The position numbers and the translations under genes are program-made. A stretch of 64,000 nt of DNA from Chryseobacterium rhizosphaerae. Its GTDB lineage: Bacteria; Bacteroidota; Bacteroidia; Flavobacteriales; Weeksellaceae. The notes under the pieces were generated by a model. The model worked only from the letters and a program-made list of their open reading frames with translations, was not told the DNA's origin and ran no database searches. Of the stretch, positions 8,861 through 16,535 are shown piece by piece (the stretch's first letter is position 1; the number at the start of each line of letters is the position of its first letter). The stretch lies in the NCBI RefSeq assembly GCF_003385455.1, contig NZ_QNUF01000009.1, forward strand, positions 62,001 through 126,000. The letters are read 5' to 3'.

Positions 8861-9628
8861 TTAAAAATTAATCTCCAAACCATCGTAGGCAAGGTGGATT
8901 CCGGCTGGAAGCTGCTTATCTTCAACGTCATGCAGCCCCAGATGATGACTGATGTGAGTGAGAAATAATTTCTTAGGTTGTAGCTCTTCAAACAGCCTGA
9001 TAACATCCGGAAGGATAAAGTGGGCAGGATGAGGGTCAAATTTTCTGATGCAGTTTAAAATCAGAACATCTAAATTCTTCAGTTTTTCCTTTTCCTTGTC
9101 CGAAATAAAACCGGCATCCGTTATATAAGCAAGATTTTTGAACTTATACCCAAACACCGTAATTTTAAAATGAATGACCTCTACAGGAGTAATTTCCGTA
9201 TCCAACACCCGGAACGGCTTATTTTCAATCTCATGAAGCTCAAAAGCAGGAGCACCCGGATACCTTACGTCACTAAAGGCATAAGGAAAACGGTTTCTTA
9301 TTTCATGGGCCACTCTCTGATAGCAATAAAGGGGAACATCTTTTCCACTTTTAAAAATCAACGGACGCATATCATCAAGTCCAATGACATGATCATTATG
9401 TTCGTGGGTAATCAGTGCTATATCTACGTTATGCTCATGATTAATAAGCATTTGCTGCCTGAAATCCGGACCGCAATCGATCAGTATTTTTTTATTTTCC
9501 TCCGTAGTAACCATTACTGAAGAGCGAAAACGTTGGTCTTTGGGATTTTTGGAAGTACACACTTCACATGTACATCCTATAACGGGTACACCTTGGGAAG
9601 TACCGGTTCCTAAAAATTTCAACTTCAT
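8861..9628 (-). CDS. MBL-fold metal-dependent hydrolase (PhnP/lipoyl-octanoyl-like)
   Basis: A 255-residue protein if started at ATG 9628 (MKLKFLGTGTSQGVP); this start is preferred to 9676 because the family begins with the first beta strand. The metallo-beta-lactamase metal motif THEHNDH is present (HxHxDH), with LIDCGPDFRQQM before it and ITDAGF and LTHISHHLG later. A Cys-rich patch near the N-terminus (GCTCEVC) is typical of the PhnP-like branch, where it binds an extra zinc. Substrate cannot be told from sequence; phosphodiesterase activity is the family expectation. Divergent from the next gene with a short shared promoter region. Confidence 0.85.
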   Translation of the reverse strand: MKLKFLGTGTSQGVPVIGCTCEVCTSKNPKDQRFRSSVMVTTEENKKILIDCGPDFRQQMLINHEHNVDIALITHEHNDHVIGLDDMRPLIFKSGKDVPLYCYQRVAHEIRNRFPYAFSDVRYPGAPAFELHEIENKPFRVLDTEITPVEVIHFKITVFGYKFKNLAYITDAGFISDKEKEKLKNLDVLILNCIRKFDPHPAHFILPDVIRLFEELQPKKLFLTHISHHLGLHDVEDKQLPAGIHLAYDGLEINF

Positions 9629-9646
9629 TTTGTTTTGAGGTTGGTT

Positions 9647-9654
9647 TAATTTTG
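9647..9654 (+). promoter_or_regulatory. Bacteroidota -7 box (TAATTTTG)
   Basis: TAATTTTG fits the TAnnTTTG -7 consensus and lies 29 bases before the ATG at 9683. TTTTG runs just upstream could act as the -33 element, but the spacing is a little short. Confidence 0.55.
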
Positions 9655-9682
9655 GTAAATTTACAAAAAATTTCACGTCCTA

Positions 9683-11110
9683 ATGTATCAGAAACTAACT
9701 CCTAAACAAAAAGCATTAACAATTAATCTAGATCCTACTATTTATGGTACTTTCGCAGAAATTGGAGCAGGGCAGGAGACTGTTCGTCACTTTTTTAGAG
9801 CAGGAGGAGCTTCAGGTACGATTGCTAAGGCCATGTCTGCTTATGACAAAGATTTTAGTGATGCGATCTATGGTAAAGAGGTTAAAAACAGGTATGTTAC
9901 CCAAAACAGACTTCGAAAAATGCTTCGCTATGAAGTAGCGTTAATTGAAGAAAGAATTTCACGCGATAATAATCCTGATAGAAAATTTTTCTCTTACGCG
10001 AATACTGTAACCACCATTAATTTTGACAAAACAGTAAAAGGCCATGGTTGGGTAGGAATTCGTTTTCAAACCAAAGAAAATGAGGATTATAACGAGATTG
10101 TTATTCACGTAAAGTTTAACGAAAATGATGCTACCTTACAACAGGAAACCTTAGGGAATCTGGGGGTAAACCTTATTTTCGGAGCTTTTAACTACTTTGA
10201 CAATCCAAGAACATTGGTAGAGTCTCTATATGACGATGTCGCAAAAGACAACCTGGAAATCGATATGATTGATTTCAGTGGGCCGGCTTTTGCCTATGTA
10301 GATAACAGACTGATGTCATTACAGTTGGTGAAAAACGGAATGACTGATGCTGTCATCTTCAATTCCCAGGGGAGTAATATGCTTCCGGCAGATGTATTGT
10401 ACAAGAAAAATATTTTTGCAGTAAGAGGAAGTTTCAGACCGGTTACCAAAGTGAATATAGATATGCTTCAGAACGGGATGGATATGTTTTTCAAAGACGC
10501 TATCTGTACCCATGAAGAAACAGAAGTACTTATTGAGATTACCATTTCAAACCTTAGGGCAGATGGGGATATTGATGAAAGGGATTTCCTGGATAGAGTA
10601 GATATTCTCGGTAAGCTGGGTTATACTGTTATCATCTCCAACTTCTCTGAATATTACAGACTAATTGATTATTTTGCATCCTATACAAGTGGAGATATTG
10701 GTGTGGCAATGGGAGTAAATAACCTGTTAATGGTATTTGATGAGAAATATTATAAAAACCTTTCAGGGGGAATTCTTGAAGCATTCGGGAAGTTTTTCCG
10801 AAACGGAATGAGAGTTTACCTGTATCCATATAAAGATCCTGAAACCCATCAGTTGCTGGATTCTTCCAACCTTAAAGTAGAAGAAAACCTTAAAGAACTC
10901 TACAAATATTTTAAACATAACAACCGTATTGTAGACATTACCAACTATAATCCTGAGTTTTTGGAAATCTATTCGAGAGAAATATTAAGAAAAATAGCAT
11001 GCTGTGTTAAAGGTTGGGAAACTCAGGTTCCGGAAGGCGTAGCTGAAATGATTAAAGAACGTGGAATGTTTGGTTACAAAGAAGAACTTTCCTTAAAACA
11101 ATTCTCTTAA
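9683..11110 (+). CDS. Conserved Bacteroidota protein of unknown function (475 aa)
   Basis: The N-terminus (MYQKLTPKQKALTINLDPTI then YGTFAEIGAGQETVRHFFRA) is very strongly conserved across flavobacteria as I remember it. Relatives often carry transferred labels such as 'TonB-dependent receptor' or a nucleotide-transferase name, but I see no signal peptide, no TonB box, no beta-barrel pattern and no HIGH-type nucleotidyl motif. The protein appears soluble and cytoplasmic. The block YGTFAEIGAGQETVR and the Gly-rich RAGGASGTIAKAMSAYD may form a nucleotide or cofactor pocket. It is followed 11 bases later by a free-methionine-sulfoxide reductase gene, so a stress or repair role is possible. Confidence 0.75.
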   Translation: MYQKLTPKQKALTINLDPTIYGTFAEIGAGQETVRHFFRAGGASGTIAKAMSAYDKDFSDAIYGKEVKNRYVTQNRLRKMLRYEVALIEERISRDNNPDRKFFSYANTVTTINFDKTVKGHGWVGIRFQTKENEDYNEIVIHVKFNENDATLQQETLGNLGVNLIFGAFNYFDNPRTLVESLYDDVAKDNLEIDMIDFSGPAFAYVDNRLMSLQLVKNGMTDAVIFNSQGSNMLPADVLYKKNIFAVRGSFRPVTKVNIDMLQNGMDMFFKDAICTHEETEVLIEITISNLRADGDIDERDFLDRVDILGKLGYTVIISNFSEYYRLIDYFASYTSGDIGVAMGVNNLLMVFDEKYYKNLSGGILEAFGKFFRNGMRVYLYPYKDPETHQLLDSSNLKVEENLKELYKYFKHNNRIVDITNYNPEFLEIYSREILRKIACCVKGWETQVPEGVAEMIKERGMFGYKEELSLKQFS

Positions 11111-11121
11111 AAATAAATAAA

Positions 11122-11571
11122 ATGTCAGAATTAAAGAAAAGACTTTCCTCAATTCTTGAAAGTCCTAAACATAATACAGAAGAAAAACTTCAGAAAGTTT
11201 GTCACCTGTTGGATCAGGAAATCTCTTATTTTAACTGGACAGGGTTCTATTTTAAAAATGGAGATAAAGATGAGCTGATCTTAGGCCCCTATGTGGGAGC
11301 TCCTACAGATCATACCATTATTCCTTATGGAAAAGGAATTTGCGGTCAGGTAGCTGTTTCCAATGAAACATTTGTTGTTCCTGATGTTCAGGAAGAAAGC
11401 AATTATTTAAGCTGTTCAATTGATACCAAAGCGGAAATTGTTGTTCCTATATTTAAAGACGGGAAAAACGTTGGCCAGATTGATATTGATTCCCATAAAG
11501 TTGATCCTTTTACTACTGAGGACCGTGAATTATTAGAATGGCTTTGTAACGAAGTTTCCAAGGTTTTATAA
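11122..11571 (+). CDS. msrC: GAF-domain free methionine-(R)-sulfoxide reductase
   Basis: A 149-residue single GAF domain. Features of the fRMsr family are visible: NWTGFYF near residue 37, LGPYVGAPTDHTIIPYGKGICGQVA with the resolving Cys in GKGICG, VVPDVQEESNYLSCSIDTKAEIVVPI with the catalytic Cys in LSCS, and IDIDSHKVDPFTTED near the end. The family reduces free Met-(R)-sulfoxide in the cytosol with thioredoxin. Length equals the usual about 150-165 residues. It is probably co-transcribed with the preceding gene (11-base gap) and followed by a terminator. Confidence 0.88.
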   Translation: MSELKKRLSSILESPKHNTEEKLQKVCHLLDQEISYFNWTGFYFKNGDKDELILGPYVGAPTDHTIIPYGKGICGQVAVSNETFVVPDVQEESNYLSCSIDTKAEIVVPIFKDGKNVGQIDIDSHKVDPFTTEDRELLEWLCNEVSKVL

Positions 11572-11599
11572 TTGAAAATCAATTCATGATAAAATACAG

Positions 11600-11629
11600 A
11601 CTCCAGCTTTTTATAGTTGGAGTTTTTTT
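11600..11629 (+). terminator. Terminator after msrC
   Basis: ACTCCAGC (11600-11607) pairs with GTTGGAGT (11616-11623, one G-U type pair), followed by seven T. Confidence 0.85.
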
Positions 11630-11688
11630 GGATCAGAATGCTGGAAGGTACATTATTTTAAAGGCGTGATAATTGAAAAATAATCTCT

Positions 11689-12290
11689 GTCATTCCGTAG
11701 GAATTTAAATGGTGTACAGAAAAATAGGTTGTAGAGATTCCTACGGAATGACAAAGCAGGCTTTTAACCACCCCGTCAAAAATTCAAAGAATTTTCGCCA
11801 CCCCTCCGAAGGAGAGGAATGTTACCTCTTCCATTGTAATATACATTATGATATCGGTGAAAATCGCAGATTTTCAAAAGCTTAAGTGTACTTCTTATGC
11901 GCAAAGCTTTTCACTAAAAATAAACTTAAGTGTTTAAAAATTTTGCGCCTCTTGGCGACGTCGAATCTTCGACTTGTGGTTAAAGTGAAATCTTTGTCAT
12001 TCCGTAGGAATCTAAATGATGTAAAGAAAAATAGGTTGTAGAGATTCCTACGGAATGACATAACAGGCTTTAACCACCCCGTCAAAAATTCTTTGAATTT
12101 TCGCCACCCCTCCGAAGGAGAGGAATGTTACCTCTTCCATTGTAATATACATTATGATATCGGTGAAAATCGCAGATTTTCAAAAGCTTAAGTGTACTTC
12201 TTATGCGCAAAGCTTTTCACTAAAAATAAACTTAAGTGTTTAAAAATTTTGCGTCTCTTGGCGACGTCGAATCTTCGATTTGTGGTAAAA
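11689..12290. repeat. Intergenic repeat family 1, two tandem copies (period about 306 bp)
   Basis: The stretch between msrC and the BtuF-like gene holds no gene. It is built of two near-identical tandem units. Each contains an inverted pair GTCATTCCGTAGGAAT / ATTCCTACGGAATGAC (arms 11689-11704 and 11737-11752; 11996-12011 and 12044-12059), then CCACCCCGTCAAAAATTC, a short palindromic AATTCAAAGAATT-type block and a CTCC/GGAG-rich block, then GGAATGTTACCTCTTCC and a tail with CTTAAGTGTACTTCTTATGC. The same modules appear in the opposite orientation at 16.9-17.9 kb and as fragments at 42.7, 49.1 and 54.7 kb. The last unit is cut off at the next gene's stop. Confidence 0.9.
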
Positions 12291-12294
12291 AAAA

Positions 12295-13032
12295 TTAAAT
12301 CTGCATCAAGTGTATCTCTGCCAGGAAGTCTTTAAAGTAATTCTCACACTTTGCAATATGGGTTCCATACCACGAAAATGCTTCGCCATCAACAATCATT
12401 ATTTTTTTATCGGGATAAACCATTTTTAATTCCTCAATATGTTTCTCTTTAAACGGAAATGGCTCGGAAGAAAGCATAATGACATCAGCTTCAGCAAGGT
12501 CTTCAGCAGTAATTTCAGGATACCGGGTTTTATCTTTGAAAATATTTTCAAAACCTATTTCTGATAAAATTTTATGAATAAAAGTATCAGAACCAACGGT
12601 CATATAGGGGTTTTTCCAGATGAGATAGGCTGCTTTTACCTTGTTTTCCAGCTTTGACTGATTGAGAATGTCATAGATCTTAAGATTAAAAAGCTGCGCC
12701 CTTTCTTCTTTATTCAGGATTTTTCCAAGATTTTTCAGAAGATAGTAATTGTCTTCAATTGTTTCAACATTGGTTACAATTACTTTGAATTCAGCCATTA
12801 AAGCTTCCACCTGTTCTTTGATGTTTTCCTCTTTGTTGGCAAGGATAAGATCCGGTTGCAGAGCTTTTATTTTGTCAATATTGATGTTTTTTGTGCCTCC
12901 AATTATCGTTACATTTTTTACTTTATCCTGGGGATGGATGCAAAATTTTGTCCTTCCGATAATTTCCTTTTCAGTTAGTCCTAAGTCAAATAAAGCCTCC
13001 GTAATAGAGGGTACGAGAGAAACAATTTTCAT
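12295..13032 (-). CDS. Helical-backbone metal receptor / BtuF-like cobalamin-binding protein without signal peptide
   Basis: A 245-residue protein that starts directly with the first strand of the fold (MKIVSLVPSITEALFDLGL), followed by IIGRTKFCIHP and ALQPDLILANKEENIKEQVE, typical of the BtuF/TroA-type class III solute-binding fold. A complete signal peptide or lipobox is missing, so the protein is predicted cytoplasmic unless the real start lies upstream; none is visible because 13033-13058 holds only a short gap before MgtE. Relatives without export signals are known in Bacteroidota. Whether it binds a corrinoid, haem or a metal cannot be told. cobT, cobS and cobC lie 21 kb away. Confidence 0.8.
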   Translation of the reverse strand: MKIVSLVPSITEALFDLGLTEKEIIGRTKFCIHPQDKVKNVTIIGGTKNINIDKIKALQPDLILANKEENIKEQVEALMAEFKVIVTNVETIEDNYYLLKNLGKILNKEERAQLFNLKIYDILNQSKLENKVKAAYLIWKNPYMTVGSDTFIHKILSEIGFENIFKDKTRYPEITAEDLAEADVIMLSSEPFPFKEKHIEELKMVYPDKKIMIVDGEAFSWYGTHIAKCENYFKDFLAEIHLMQI

Positions 13033-13058
13033 ATGGGCATGTTAGATGATGCCTAAAA

Positions 13059-14381
13059 TTACAAAAGTTTTCCGGTTAAGAAAAGTCCGGCTACCGTAAA
13101 ATAAATGATAAGTCCCGTTACATCTACCAATGTTGCTACAAAAGGAGCGGAAGAAGTTGCTGGATCCAGATTTAATTTTTTTAAGACAAATGGAATCATA
13201 GACCCGGATAAAGTTCCCCATAATACAATGGCGATCAGAGAAACAGATACACTGAGTCCTACATAAGCCCAATATTCACCATAGTTGAAGAGCCCGATTT
13301 TTTGCCAAAGCATAATCCTGACAAAACCGATAATCCCCAGAATAAGACCCAGGCAAATCCCCGAAATAATCTCCTTTTTCATGACATACCACCAGTCTTT
13401 CAATCCGATTTCCTGAAGTGCCATAGCACGGATAATCAGTGTAGCAGCCTGTGATCCGGAGTTCCCACCACTGGAGATAATTAACGGTACAAATAATGCA
13501 AGAACAACAGCTTTTTCAATTTCTTTATCAAAATATCCCATCGCTGAGGCTGTTAACATTTCTGAAACGAAAAGAATAATCAGCCAGGTAGCCCTTTTCT
13601 TGATCATTTCTGTCCATGAAGTCTGGATATAGGGAAGATCTAATGCGTCCAATCCCCCAAATTTCTGGATATCCTCGGTATTTTGCTGTTCAATTTGGTC
13701 AAGAATATCATCAATCGTTACAATACCAACCAAAACACCGGCTTCCGTAATGATAGGAAGAGCACCCCGGTCATATTTCTCGAAGTAAGTTACTGCGTCT
13801 TCTTTCGAAGTCGTCGTCATAATGGCTACAAAATGATTATCTGTAATATCAGAAACCAAAGTATCTTCCTCAGCAAGAAGGAGAGTACCGATAGCAAGGT
13901 CATCTATCAGACGGTTTCTTTCATCCACCACATACAGATAGTTCATTGTTTCTACCTTTTTTCCCACTTTTTTGATCTGCTGAAGACATCGCTTTACTGT
14001 CCATTCCTTACGGATTTGAATATAATAAGGGGTCATCAGACGGGCAATAGAATCAGAATTATACCCTAGAAGCTTCAATGCAATTCTTCTTTCCTGCGGA
14101 TTAAGATGATTGATTGAATACTTGATAAGCTCATCCGGAAAGTCCTCAAAAAGGGCAGTCCTGTCATCGGGAGTCATTGCATTCAGGATTTCTGAAACTT
14201 CGTCACTTCCGATACTTCTGATAGTATCTTCCTGGAAATCAGGATCAAGATGGGAGAATACTTCTGCTTTGTACTCCTTCGGAACCTTCAAAAACGCGAG
14301 TAGCCTCTCGTCAGCTGGAAGTTCGCTGAGAGTTTCGGCAATATCGGCGGGATTGAAAATAAGTTGGTATCTAGAGTTCAA
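13059..14381 (-). CDS. mgtE: Magnesium transporter MgtE
   Basis: About 440 residues: N-terminal MgtE domain ([37 protein letters not shown]), two CBS domains (about residues 120-245, [19 protein letters not shown] and [21 protein letters not shown]), and five membrane helices with [21 protein letters not shown], the signature of the Mg2+ pore. The frame stays open up to TTG 14417 but no ATG exists. I choose TTG 14381 (reads MNSRYQLIF) because a -7 promoter box at 14404-14411 lies between the two possible starts, so a transcript would not contain the upstream one. Mg2+-gated uptake at the inner membrane is the family role. Confidence 0.9.
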   Translation of the reverse strand: MNSRYQLIFNPADIAETLSELPADERLLAFLKVPKEYKAEVFSHLDPDFQEDTIRSIGSDEVSEILNAMTPDDRTALFEDFPDELIKYSINHLNPQERRIALKLLGYNSDSIARLMTPYYIQIRKEWTVKRCLQQIKKVGKKVETMNYLYVVDERNRLIDDLAIGTLLLAEEDTLVSDITDNHFVAIMTTTSKEDAVTYFEKYDRGALPIITEAGVLVGIVTIDDILDQIEQQNTEDIQKFGGLDALDLPYIQTSWTEMIKKRATWLIILFVSEMLTASAMGYFDKEIEKAVVLALFVPLIISSGGNSGSQAATLIIRAMALQEIGLKDWWYVMKKEIISGICLGLILGIIGFVRIMLWQKIGLFNYGEYWAYVGLSVSVSLIAIVLWGTLSGSMIPFVLKKLNLDPATSSAPFVATLVDVTGLIIYFTVAGLFLTGKLL

Positions 14382-14403
14382 AACGTGAAATTTTTTGGAT
14401 ATG

Positions 14404-14411
14404 CAAAAATA
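14404..14411 (-). promoter_or_regulatory. Bacteroidota -7 box for mgtE (TATTTTTG)
   Basis: TATTTTTG fits TAnnTTTG. Transcription would start near 14397, which leaves a short leader before the TTG at 14381. This is what decides the MgtE start. No clear -33 TTG was found at the usual distance. Upstream, 14412-14632 contains no gene I can support. Confidence 0.5.
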
Positions 14412-14632
14412 ATTCAAATTTTTAAGACTGAGCCATAAACTGGGAAAATTAAGGATTTATTAAAGTGTAAGCTATGAGAAAAGCACAAAAGAACATCTGT
14501 ATGACAGGCATTTTTTATCATAGTTTTTTCTTGTCCGGTTCATTTTTTATGATAAGTGTTCCTGGAGTAGTTACCATAAAGATTGTTTAATTTAAAATAA
14601 GGGTATTTGAACCTGGTTAAAATATAGCCTTA

Positions 14633-14661
14633 TAAAAAAACACCTGCCTAGGGCAGATGTC
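14633..14661 (-). terminator. Terminator after peptide gene 1
   Basis: On the minus strand a stem CATCTGCC/GGCAGGTG (14641-14660, one mismatch allowed, TAG-type loop) is followed by a run of seven T, 35 bases after the peptide stop. Confidence 0.85.
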
Positions 14662-14695
14662 AAAAAATTAAATTTTAAATTCCAATATTGTTGAA

Positions 14696-14860
14696 TCAAA
14701 TTGGTTCACATTCCGGAGTAGGTGAAAACAGACAGACCCCACCTGTACAACATTGAAACGGATCACATTGTGAACTGTCACTGCATTTTTTGATGATTCC
14801 ACTGCCATTGATCTCTGTTTGTTCCTTTCTGCTCAGCTTTTTTAAATTTTGAGTTTTCAT
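14696..14860 (-). CDS. GG-leader six-cysteine peptide 1 (bacteriocin-like)
   Basis: A 54-residue peptide. The leader MKTQNLKKLSRKEQTEINGS is followed by G and a Cys-rich mature part with cysteines at 26, 32, 37, 38, 43 and 51: C-x5-C-x4-CC-x4-C-x7-C. The leader belongs to the Bacteroidota 'bacteriocin-like'/natural-product-precursor type that ends at a double glycine (here GSG, a variant, which may alter cleavage). It is the most diverged of four paralogues and lies 38 bases downstream of peptide 2 on the same strand, so the two are probably co-transcribed. The spacing fits an inhibitor-cystine-knot-like fold after export and oxidation, which is inference. Confidence 0.85.
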   Translation of the reverse strand: MKTQNLKKLSRKEQTEINGSGIIKKCSDSSQCDPFQCCTGGVCLFSPTPECEPI

Positions 14861-14898
14861 GGGTATTGATTTTAATAATTAAGGATAAAAGTCCTTTT

Positions 14899-15042
14899 TT
14901 AATCTTCAAAACATATATGTTCCATACAAACTCCTTTGCAGCACATCCCAAAAATACATTGTGAGTGTTCTGTACATTTTTTCAGATCTCCACCTTTGAT
15001 TTGCTTTGTAGCTTCCCTACTAAGTTTCTTTAAATTTTTCAT
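14899..15042 (-). CDS. GG-leader six-cysteine peptide 2 (bacteriocin-like)
   Basis: A 47-residue peptide: leader MKNLKKLSREATKQIKGG, cleavage expected after Gly18, then a 29-residue mature part with cysteines at 23, 29, 34, 35, 39 and 44 (C-x5-C-x4-CC-x3-C-x4-C). It carries an acidic end (CFED). It is first in a two-gene unit with peptide 1. Its upstream region matches that of peptide 4 (see 15087-15117). No modification enzyme or C39 peptidase-transporter is adjacent, so processing would depend on an enzyme elsewhere. Confidence 0.9.
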   Translation of the reverse strand: MKNLKKLSREATKQIKGGDLKKCTEHSQCIFGMCCKGVCMEHICFED

Positions 15043-15086
15043 ATGATTTAGTTTTAATGTGTAACTAAAATAATATTTTTTTTTCT

Positions 15087-15117
15087 AATTATTCATCATT
15101 TAGTGAAAATATTTTAT
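15087..15117 (-). promoter_or_regulatory. Conserved upstream block of peptide pair 2-1
   Basis: A block read on the + strand as AATTATTCATCA, four variable bases, then GTGAAAATATTTTA recurs at exactly 500 bp distance (15587-15617) upstream of peptide 4. On the minus strand a TATTTTAG box follows about 20-25 bases later in both, a weak match to the -7 consensus. Probably promoter plus regulator site. Confidence 0.6.
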
Positions 15118-15157
15118 TGAAAATCAGTGTTTTATTTTATATTTTCCATTTGTACAT

Positions 15158-15185
15158 AAAAAAGACACCCGTAAAACAGGTGTCA
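15158..15185 (-). terminator. Terminator after peptide gene 3
   Basis: GACACC (15165-15170) pairs with GGTGTC (15180-15185); a T-run follows on the minus strand (A-run 15158-15164). It separates the two peptide pairs. Confidence 0.85.
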
Positions 15186-15220
15186 AAATGCAGTTCTATT
15201 GAATGGTATTCAATACTATC

Positions 15221-15364
15221 TTAAAACTCTATACAGATGTGTGGTGAACAGATCCCGTTACAACACCATCCTACAGAACATGGGTTGTGTTCGCTACATC
15301 TTTCGGTGGCTCCGCCGTTAATCTGCTTAGCGGTTTCTCTGCTAAGCTTTTTTAGATTTTTCAT
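15221..15364 (-). CDS. GG-leader six-cysteine peptide 3 (bacteriocin-like)
   Basis: A 47-residue peptide with leader MKNLKKLSRETAKQINGG and a mature part with cysteines at 23, 29, 34, 35, 39 and 44 (C-x5-C-x4-CC-x3-C-x4-C), including VGWCCNGIC. It lies 35 bases downstream of peptide 4 and ends before a strong terminator. It is closest to peptide 4 (shared leader and GWCC core). Confidence 0.9.
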   Translation of the reverse strand: MKNLKKLSRETAKQINGGATERCSEHNPCSVGWCCNGICSPHICIEF

Positions 15365-15399
15365 ATAGGCTAGGTTTTAATGTGCTTCTGAACTGAATC

Positions 15400-15543
15400 T
15401 TATTCGATAGGACACATAATGGGTGTACAAACACCGTCACAACACCATCCGATAGTACAAGGTACTGTATTGCTACATTTTCTGATAGCTCCGCCGTTAA
15501 TCTGCTTAGCGGCTTCTCTACTAAGTTTTTTTAGATTTTTCAT
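15400..15543 (-). CDS. GG-leader six-cysteine peptide 4 (bacteriocin-like)
   Basis: A 47-residue peptide with leader MKNLKKLSREAAKQINGG and cysteines at 23, 29, 34, 35, 39 and 44, the same C-x5-C-x4-CC-x3-C-x4-C frame, with IGWCCDGVC. It is the first gene of the upstream pair. Mature sequences of the four paralogues differ at almost every non-Cys position while leaders are nearly identical, which suggests diversifying selection on secreted peptides. Confidence 0.9.
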   Translation of the reverse strand: MKNLKKLSREAAKQINGGAIRKCSNTVPCTIGWCCDGVCTPIMCPIE

Positions 15544-15586
15544 ATGATTTAGATTTTATGTCAGACTAAAATAGTAAAAAATTTTA

Positions 15587-15617
15587 AATTATTCATCAAA
15601 TGGTGAAAATATTTTAC
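15587..15617 (-). promoter_or_regulatory. Conserved upstream block of peptide pair 4-3
   Basis: Second copy of the block described at 15087-15117, here upstream of peptide 4, with the same GTGAAAATATTTTA half and AATTATTCATCA half. Confidence 0.6.
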
Positions 15618-15656
15618 TGGTAACCAGCGTGTTGTTGGATTTTTTTTATTTCTGCA

Positions 15657-15687
15657 TAAAAAAGACCCTCTTGAAATTAGGGGTCTG
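15657..15687 (-). terminator. Terminator upstream of the peptide cluster
   Basis: AGACCC (15663-15668) pairs with GGGTCT (15681-15686), with a T-run on the minus strand. It ends transcription from the 15814-16362 gene before the peptide genes; together with the other hairpins it marks a duplicated terminator-promoter-peptide module. Confidence 0.8.
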
Positions 15688-15813
15688 CATATATTGTTGA
15701 AATTTGCTCCTGATCCTGAGGAAAGATCGGAGAAAGGGAAAGTTTTGATAAGTAAGAAGTATGAAATAGGCAATCAATGATGTGCTTACAGGAATTTTAT
15801 TTCTACTGTTGCA

Positions 15814-16362
15814 CTAAAGCTCCGCTTCAGTCGGTTTCAGTTTTCTTAGTTTCTTAAGAATGTCTCTTATAGCACCTTCTGTTCCTATCTTTACAGAATT
15901 TACAGTAGACCCCAGCAGACGCATATTTTTTCGGTAGGTATCATAGTCACTCTCCGTAATCAGATTTCCATCGGATGCAAAAAGTTTCATACTGACCACT
16001 ACCTGATTAGAGAAAACATATTTTCCAATACCTACTTTGAAATATCTTACCTTAGAAATAATGGCAAAATCTGCATCATTATTGACGCAATAATCCATGA
16101 TCGTCTGTTTATCGATACTATCAAAAGGAATCTGAACCTCTGCTCTGAGCATTTTATTTCTTCTCCCGCTGAAACTGTCAGAAACAACATCAAAGAAGGC
16201 ATTATTGGTAGGCTCTTTTATTTCATCAATATCAGGCTCTACCTCGGGATTGAAGTAAAGAACTTTCTTTATTTTATCATCAGCATTTTTCTGTGCTTGT
16301 ACTGAAGTAATGCCAATTAATAAGAAAGTAGTAACTGTTGTAAGAAGTATAATTTTTCTCAT
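15814..16362 (-). CDS. Exported hypothetical protein (182 aa)
   Basis: A signal peptide is visible (MRKIILLTTVTTFLLIGITS, cut near VQA). The mature part has mixed alpha/beta composition with AEVQIPFDSIDKQTIMDYC, ADFAIISKVRYFKVGIGKYV and ITESDYDTYRKNM, and resembles small periplasmic proteins that bind or sense envelope components; no family is recognised. It stands alone, divergent from rpsO. Confidence 0.65.
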   Translation of the reverse strand: MRKIILLTTVTTFLLIGITSVQAQKNADDKIKKVLYFNPEVEPDIDEIKEPTNNAFFDVVSDSFSGRRNKMLRAEVQIPFDSIDKQTIMDYCVNNDADFAIISKVRYFKVGIGKYVFSNQVVVSMKLFASDGNLITESDYDTYRKNMRLLGSTVNSVKIGTEGAIRDILKKLRKLKPTEAEL

Positions 16363-16469
16363 TTGTAATTCGAATGCAAAATTACTGCCTTTTCGTTGGA
16401 TTCCGTATAATTTATTAAGAAATTTTTAACATTTTTTTCTATCAATTTTGATTTATGAAATCAATAATG

Positions 16470-16500
16470 TTTGCAGAATCAAAAAATAGTCGTAATTTTG
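16470..16500 (+). promoter_or_regulatory. rpsO promoter: -33 TTTG and -7 TAATTTTG
   Basis: TTTG at 16470-16473 and TAATTTTG at 16493-16500 are separated by 19 bases, the textbook Bacteroidota spacing. The ATG lies 36 bases downstream. Confidence 0.8.
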
Positions 16501-16535
16501 CACCCGTTACATAATAATCATTAAACAATATTGGA

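Noticed and set aside
9683..11110. TonB-dependent receptor or nicotinate-nucleotide adenylyltransferase
   Set aside because: No signal peptide, plug, barrel or nucleotidyltransferase motif visible.
11882..12085. 67-codon open frame on the minus strand
   Set aside because: It lies entirely inside repeat family 1 and is only the repeat read through; no start context or protein-like composition.
14474..14590. 38-codon hydrophobic frame on the + strand (MRKAQKNICMTGIFYHSFF...)
   Set aside because: No promoter box, no terminator and no relation to the peptide family; likely chance.
15561..15773. 70-codon minus-strand frame next to the peptide cluster
   Set aside because: It runs through a terminator hairpin and the conserved upstream block, so it cannot be a normal gene.
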